From Mucilaginibacter endophyticus (lineage in GTDB: Bacteria > Bacteroidota > Bacteroidia > Sphingobacteriales > Sphingobacteriaceae), in assembly GCF_003351025.1 (NCBI RefSeq), contig NZ_QPCG01000004.1:372001-436000 (forward strand): a stretch of 64,000 nucleotides of DNA, read 5' to 3'. Shown one piece after another: positions 61,201 through 64,000 of the stretch. The position numbers were made by a program, and so were the translations under genes. The notes under the pieces were generated by a model. The model had not been told where the DNA came from and did not search any database. It saw only the letters and a list, made by a program, of their open reading frames with translations. The number at the start of each line of letters is the position of its first letter. The first letter of the stretch is position 1.

Positions 61201-61608
61201 ACGATCTATAACCTTCTCGGCCAGGGCCTCGGGATAAGTAACAATCAACTGACCGTACTCAGTACTGTGATTAAGCTCATTCAAAACCTCGGCACGGGCG
61301 AGCACATTGCTGCTATCTGGCTGGGTAAATTCAAATGGCTTACGGTACGATGAAGGAAATAATAAAGCTTCTTTGCCGGTAAGGTTTTCCAGGTCGGCCT
61401 GGAAATAACCCGCTTCTTCGCGGTCGGGCAGTACAAACACCATGTGCTTGTGCTGCAAAAAATACAATGCTACCGCCATGGCCGAATCACTTGATCCCAC
61501 CAAACCACGTAACTGTACTCTCGGATTTTTTGACGCGTTAAGCGCAGTAGCTAACGCTTTGATCCGGTCATCAGCCTTGTATCTGTCTAATATATCACGG
61601 ATATTCAA
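58261..61608 (-). CDS. mfd: transcription-repair coupling factor
   Basis: 1115 residues, usual length. UvrB-homology region at the N-terminus; RNA polymerase-interacting CarD-like domain (about 455-520, LKPGDYVTHIDHGIGKYAGLE); RecG-like translocase with Walker A GDVGFGKTEVAVRAAF and DEEQKFGV (Walker B), motif III LTATPIPRTLHFSLMG, motif VI RGRVGRS; TRCF domain at the end. It removes stalled RNA polymerase and recruits UvrA to lesions. Single gene with a TATCTTTG box at 61616-61623. Confidence 0.97.
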   Translation of the reverse strand: MNIRDILDRYKADDRIKALATALNASKNPRVQLRGLVGSSDSAMAVALYFLQHKHMVFVLPDREEAGYFQADLENLTGKEALLFPSSYRKPFEFTQPDSSNVLARAEVLNELNHSTEYGQLIVTYPEALAEKVIDRSSLEKNTLEIAVENKLSIDFINEFLIEYDFERVDFVYEPGQFSIRGGIVDIFSFSHMLPYRVEFFGDYIESIRTFEIESQLSAERVKSITIVPNVQSKFLTENNISLLEYVEPGTQVWIKDVQFTLDIIQTGYKKAVNLWKALSADEKAQNPDWIDPKFGFTDEKLIADQLHDFPVVEFGKQFFYHDATVVNFDMRPQPSFNKDFTLLIHNFKNNEAEKIENFILTDSAKQIERLYAILDDLDKTVKFTPISISVREGFIDQEQKLACYTDHQIFDRYYKYKTRKGYQRSQAITLKELRDLKPGDYVTHIDHGIGKYAGLEKVDVNGKQQEMIRLIYADNDLLYVNINSLNRISKFSGKEGSVPKMNKLGTDTWERLKKTTKKKVKDIARDLIKLYALRKAQHGNAFSPDSYLQTELEASFLYEDTPDQEKATADFKKDMESPHPMDRLICGDVGFGKTEVAVRAAFKAVADSKQVAILVPTTILAAQHYKTFTDRLKGFPANIDYVNRFKSTRQIKDTLEKLKEGKVDIIIGTHRLVSKDVKFKDLGLMIIDEEQKFGVSTKEKLKQMRANVDTLTLTATPIPRTLHFSLMGARDLSIISTPPPNRQPVVTELHVFNDKLIKEAVEFEIDRGGQIFFIHNRVADLPQLGGMIRKLVPKARIGIAHGQLEGDDLEDVMLKFVNHEYDVLVATTIIEAGLDIPNANTIIINYAHMFGLSDLHQMRGRVGRSNKKAYCYLLSPPLSTLTSEARKRLSAIEEFSDLGSGFNVAMRDLDIRGSGNLLGAEQSGFIAEIGFEMYHKILDEAIQELKDDEFKDVFPEDKPRPYISFTQIDTDLEILIPDEYVTNLSERYNLYTELSKLENEVELNAFRQKLHDRFGPVPPQVDSLLNTMRLQWLGKAIGFEKISLKKNVLRGYFITNQQSSYFETEAFRNVLDFVKNNPRRTNLKEVKNTLRLGIEGIDSVDEAVRMLSEVAGIA

Positions 61609-61615
61609 ATCGGCG

Positions 61616-61623
61616 CAAAGATA
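61616..61623 (-). promoter_or_regulatory. mfd promoter -7 element
   Basis: TATCTTTG on the minus strand 8 bases before the start codon. Confidence 0.4.
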
Positions 61624-61764
61624 AGCAAAAAAGAAAAACCAAATTAAAAAGCGTTATGGTAAAAATTAATGAAAACAATATGCGGACTTATTTACTTTTT
61701 AATGATAAATTTATGCGTGTAAACAAGCATAGACGCACTTATAAACCTATATAAATTTATAATT

Positions 61765-62175
61765 ATGAAGAATGCAGTTTTATCAGGGGGCATTATTGGA
61801 ATACTAAGTATTATCTGGATTTTTGCCATGCCGCGTTTAGGCGTTATGCCGCAAAAAGATGTGGTATCCCCGGCCGAATACTTTTCATTTATAATACCGG
61901 CCATCGGGCTTTTCTTCGGTATCATGAGCTATCGAAAAAACGACTGTAACGGCCAGATGGGGTTTTTAGAGGCCCTTTTTCAAAGCTTTAAAATATTAAT
62001 AGTAGGCGGTATCATAGCCGTTTTTGGTTCTATCCTTTATATCAGCTATGTATCATCATCGGGCGATAACATAAAGGATTTTTCTGAACGGATTTTTGGT
62101 GCGTTGATAGTTGGGGTACTGCTCGCCTTCGCGGTATCGTTATTGTTCGCCAACAAAGCAAATAAACTTGATTAA
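61765..62175 (+). CDS. DUF4199 membrane protein
   Basis: 136 residues with four hydrophobic segments (LSGGIIGILSIIWIFAM, FIIPAIGLFFGIMSY, ILIVGGIIAVFGSILYISYV, ALIVGVLLAFAVSLLF). The first two and the Gly-rich tract FLEALFQSFKILIVGG match DUF4199. Function unknown. The next gene begins inside its end. Confidence 0.85.
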   Translation: MKNAVLSGGIIGILSIIWIFAMPRLGVMPQKDVVSPAEYFSFIIPAIGLFFGIMSYRKNDCNGQMGFLEALFQSFKILIVGGIIAVFGSILYISYVSSSGDNIKDFSERIFGALIVGVLLAFAVSLLFANKANKLD

Positions 62176-62476
62176 GCGTTATTTTTCAAAATATTTCGAA
62201 CTATTGTTCTGGACAGCGGCGATGCTTTCGTTGGCTATGAGTTCGCCAACGGAGGCGTCGCACTTTACGCTGTGTCCGCTCAAGCTGATGGGCATTGGCT
62301 GGTGCCCTGGCTGTGGCCTGGGGCATAGTATTATTTATCTTTTTCACGGCGATATCAGCAACTCGTTCCGTGCACACTGGCTTGGCATCCCCGCCGTGGC
62401 CGTGATCTTCAACCGCATTTATGTACTTACAAAGGCGAGATTGATGGAGAGAAGTCAGTTTAAGAGCTTGACTTGA
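62168..62476 (+). CDS. DUF2752 small membrane protein
   Basis: 102 residues from a TTG at 62168 that overlaps the DUF4199 stop (no good ATG is in frame). The DUF2752 motif CPLKLMGIGWCPGCGLGHSIIYLFHGD is plain, flanked by hydrophobic stretches. Its function is unknown. Coupling with DUF4199 suggests a joint role. The stretch from 62477 to 63046 has a copy of repeat B and no gene. Confidence 0.8.
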   Translation: MIKRYFSKYFELLFWTAAMLSLAMSSPTEASHFTLCPLKLMGIGWCPGCGLGHSIIYLFHGDISNSFRAHWLGIPAVAVIFNRIYVLTKARLMERSQFKSLT

Positions 62477-62571
62477 TTTTATATGGCGGGGGCGACAATA
62501 CCGGCCGCAGGCTTAAATATTGTAACGTCAACATTCCTGTCCATTATTTAACGGTATGCTCATTTCCATCT

Positions 62572-62665
62572 CGTCATTATAAGGTACGAAGCAATCGCGA
62601 ACCACACAGCGGGCTCTTGCATAGCTACTCTGTAAGCAGGGGATTGCTTCGTTCCTCGCAATGAC
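62572..62665. repeat. palindromic repeat family B, copy 4 (degenerate)
   Basis: CGTCATTATAAGGTACGAAG at the left and CTTCGTTCCTCGCAATGAC at the right, with more mismatches than the other copies. A fragment (ACTCGCAATGACGC) is near 62877. Confidence 0.7.
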
Positions 62666-63046
62666 CTTATTCTAAGTTACTGATTATTAATAATGTTTTT
62701 TTGATTCAATTTTTGTAAATATGGGCGTTGCCTGCGGCCCGTGCTATACGCTCATACTACACTGGCATTAGCCACAAGGCCGGTATCCGCTCCTATCACT
62801 AACGCGGCCGCCGCACACCATCGCTAAAATATACGCTATACCTCATCACGTTTTTTTCAGGCCCGCCTGATGATTACTCGCAATGACGCTTTGACATAGT
62901 ATCTAAAACTGTCCGATACTTTTCACCGTCAAAACCCGTCATTTCACCGACTACTTATCTCCGCTAACCTATCTCCTATAGGCGTTTTATATGGTGCGCT
63001 GTACCTTTATATCATAAAACAATCGCAAACTTTAAAACTTACTGAG

Positions 63047-63409
63047 ATGAACGCTTATCAAAATCCATATATGTCATTCGACGGTATCACTCCTGAAGAA
63101 TATACATTTCTGCAACAGGCTACCGCCTCATTAACAGAAGACCAGGCCCGCACTTTTATGTCATTTTATGCCAGCAAAAGGCGCAACCCACAAGATATCA
63201 TGTTTGCTACGCTTGCCGGTTTCCTTGGTGTATCCGGCGTACAACGCTTCATGACCGATCAGATTGGTATGGGGATCCTTTACTTTTTCACCGCCGGTTT
63301 CTGTTTCATCGGTACCATTGTCGACCTGATCAACTATAAAACCATCGCCAACGATTACAACAGGCAAATGGCCTATGAAAGCTTCAACATCGCTAAAATG
63401 AGCAACTAA
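63047..63409 (+). CDS. TM2 domain protein
   Basis: 120 residues. Two hydrophobic segments (FATLAGFLGVSGVQRFM and GMGILYFFTAGFCFIGTIVDLI) joined by a short loop form the TM2 domain; the N-terminal 50 residues are soluble. TM2 proteins are widespread and of poorly known function. It has a clear terminator behind it. Confidence 0.9.
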   Translation: MNAYQNPYMSFDGITPEEYTFLQQATASLTEDQARTFMSFYASKRRNPQDIMFATLAGFLGVSGVQRFMTDQIGMGILYFFTAGFCFIGTIVDLINYKTIANDYNRQMAYESFNIAKMSN

Positions 63410-63444
63410 ATCCCTTTAAGGGTATAGTTTCACTATATATCAAT

Positions 63445-63480
63445 AAAAAATCCACCTTCTGTTACGGGGTGGATTTTTTT
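63445..63480 (+). terminator. intrinsic terminator of the TM2 gene
   Basis: AAAAAATCCACC and GGTGGATTTTTT form a perfect stem ending in seven T; the A-rich 5' side also allows it to serve the opposite strand. Confidence 0.87.
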
Positions 63481-63486
63481 TACCTT

Positions 63487-63560
63487 TCCCAACCCTCTCC
63501 AAAGGAGAGGGCTTAAAAAGGATTATTCTTAAAGTCTCCCTTTAGGGGAGATTTAGAGGG
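63487..63560. repeat. palindromic repeat family G
   Basis: CAACCCTCTCCAAAGGAGAGGG and a second arm TCTCCCTTTAGGGGAGATTTAGAGGGG. Similar in style to family F; one copy in this window. Confidence 0.7.
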
Positions 63561-63564
63561 GCTT

Positions 63565-64000
63565 CTATTTCATCGATTTTTCCCTTATCGCTTTAAACTC
63601 CGAACCATTTTTCCAACCGGGGAAAGTTGTTTCGTTGCTTAGCCTGGTGCCAACCTCATACAGGATATTTGCTATCTGGGCCATCCCTGTAGCATCCATT
63701 GTATCAGAATAATTATCTGCTTGTTGGTGATAGCGGTTATCGCCATAATCTTTTTGTTTGGCTTCGCCGTAACTGCCATCATGTATTACACTGATACTTC
63801 CATTGTTAATATCAAGCGCCGGAATCCCCACTTTGGCAAAGTTGAAATGATCTGATCGGTAATAACTACCAGAACCAGGATGCCTGTCGCCAACCGTGCT
63901 CAGGCCTTGCGCTTTAACAATCTCATCAACATAGTCTTCCAGTTCGTTCTGACCTTTACCGGTTACGGCGATATCCTTGGTTTCGCCATAATCACCCAAG
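63565..64000 (-). CDS. M28 family zinc peptidase, C-terminal part (start beyond the window)
   Basis: The last 145 or so residues of an aminopeptidase-like M28 domain, cut by the window edge; a TTG at 63999 is internal. Visible: LGDYGETKD, YYRSDHFNFAKVGIPALDIN (a conserved His and hydrophobic core), KDYGDNRYHQQADNYSDTMDATGMAQIANILYEVGTRLSN, where the His of YHQQAD matches the zinc-ligand region of PaaP-like peptidases. It is secreted in relatives; the leader is out of view. Confidence 0.86.
   Translation of the reverse strand, partial: LGDYGETKDIAVTGKGQNELEDYVDEIVKAQGLSTVGDRHPGSGSYYRSDHFNFAKVGIPALDINNGSISVIHDGSYGEAKQKDYGDNRYHQQADNYSDTMDATGMAQIANILYEVGTRLSNETTFPGWKNGSEFKAIREKSMK

Noticed and set aside
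62477..63046. A hidden gene or RNA in the 570-base gap before the TM2 gene
   Set aside because: I find only a degenerate repeat B and a possible promoter region; no frame, tRNA-like fold or conserved motif.
3047..63560. The palindromic repeats as insertion sequences or attachment sites
   Set aside because: None is flanked by a transposase or integrase frame, and they are only 70-140 bases long; REP-like elements fit better.

Overview
The window looks like a chromosomal segment of a Bacteroidota species of the Sphingobacteriaceae, most likely Mucilaginibacter or a close relative. The evidence is moderate GC, promoters with TTG and TAnnTTTG boxes, an aryl-polyene/flexirubin-type gene run, family-typical ECF sigma/FecR genes, DUF4199, DUF6134 and SIMPL proteins, and many palindromic intergenic repeats. 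There are about 60 protein genes. I see no tRNA, rRNA, CRISPR array, transposase or prophage.

Layout. 1-4748: right end of an aryl-polyene/flexirubin-like cluster (ketosynthase, chain-length-factor-like partner, polysaccharide deacetylase, LolA-like carrier, lipoprotein, hotdog dehydratase-like protein), tightly overlapped. 4.9-6.6 kb: DUF308 membrane protein and a Crp-family regulator sharing an operator-like palindrome. 6.7-15.2 kb: outer-membrane barrel receptor, a secreted methionine-rich MXKDX protein, MazG-like, DUF4349, dapF, HtrA/Deg protease, MutT-like Nudix. 15.3-19.7 kb: DUF6134, ECF sigma, FecR and a surface-repeat protein. 19.9-31 kb: nitrilase, two AraC regulators, amidase, esterase, lmo0937-type small membrane protein, retropepsin-like protein, ferritin-like DUF892 protein, Ku, SIMPL. 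31-39 kb: zinc metallopeptidase, serS, rsmI, lnt, a TetR/SDR pair, an N-acetylglucosamine-kinase-like gene with a response regulator. 39.3-45.3 kb: marR-adaptor-RND-tolC efflux operon. 45.5-51.1 kb: M61 peptidase, then an ECF sigma/zinc anti-sigma pair divergent from DUF1223, cytochrome b and a Tat-exported molybdopterin oxidoreductase. 51-64 kb: MFS symporter, sugar phosphate isomerase-like protein, def, M16 peptidase, hpt, mfd, DUF4199/DUF2752, TM2 and the C-terminal part of an M28 peptidase.

The most interesting signal is a candidate ECF regulon. The motif TGTAAGG-N15-CGAC occurs at the same spacing upstream of the ECF sigma gene (48.5 kb), the divergent DUF1223/cytochrome b/molybdoenzyme operon (48.7 kb) and, 39 kb away, the secreted methionine-rich MXKDX protein (9.5 kb). 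The anti-sigma has the zinc/thiol pattern of RsrA. A thiol-sensing sigma pair, a methionine-rich envelope protein and a YedY/YedZ (MsrP/MsrQ)-like pair resemble the Azospira SigF/MrpX/YedY1/YedZ1 hypochlorite-scavenging system, but with unrelated parts. I infer a Bacteroidota version of envelope methionine-oxidation defence.

The other strong theme is at least seven families of short palindromic repeats in the intergenic DNA. One copy is inserted in frame into the LolA-like gene.
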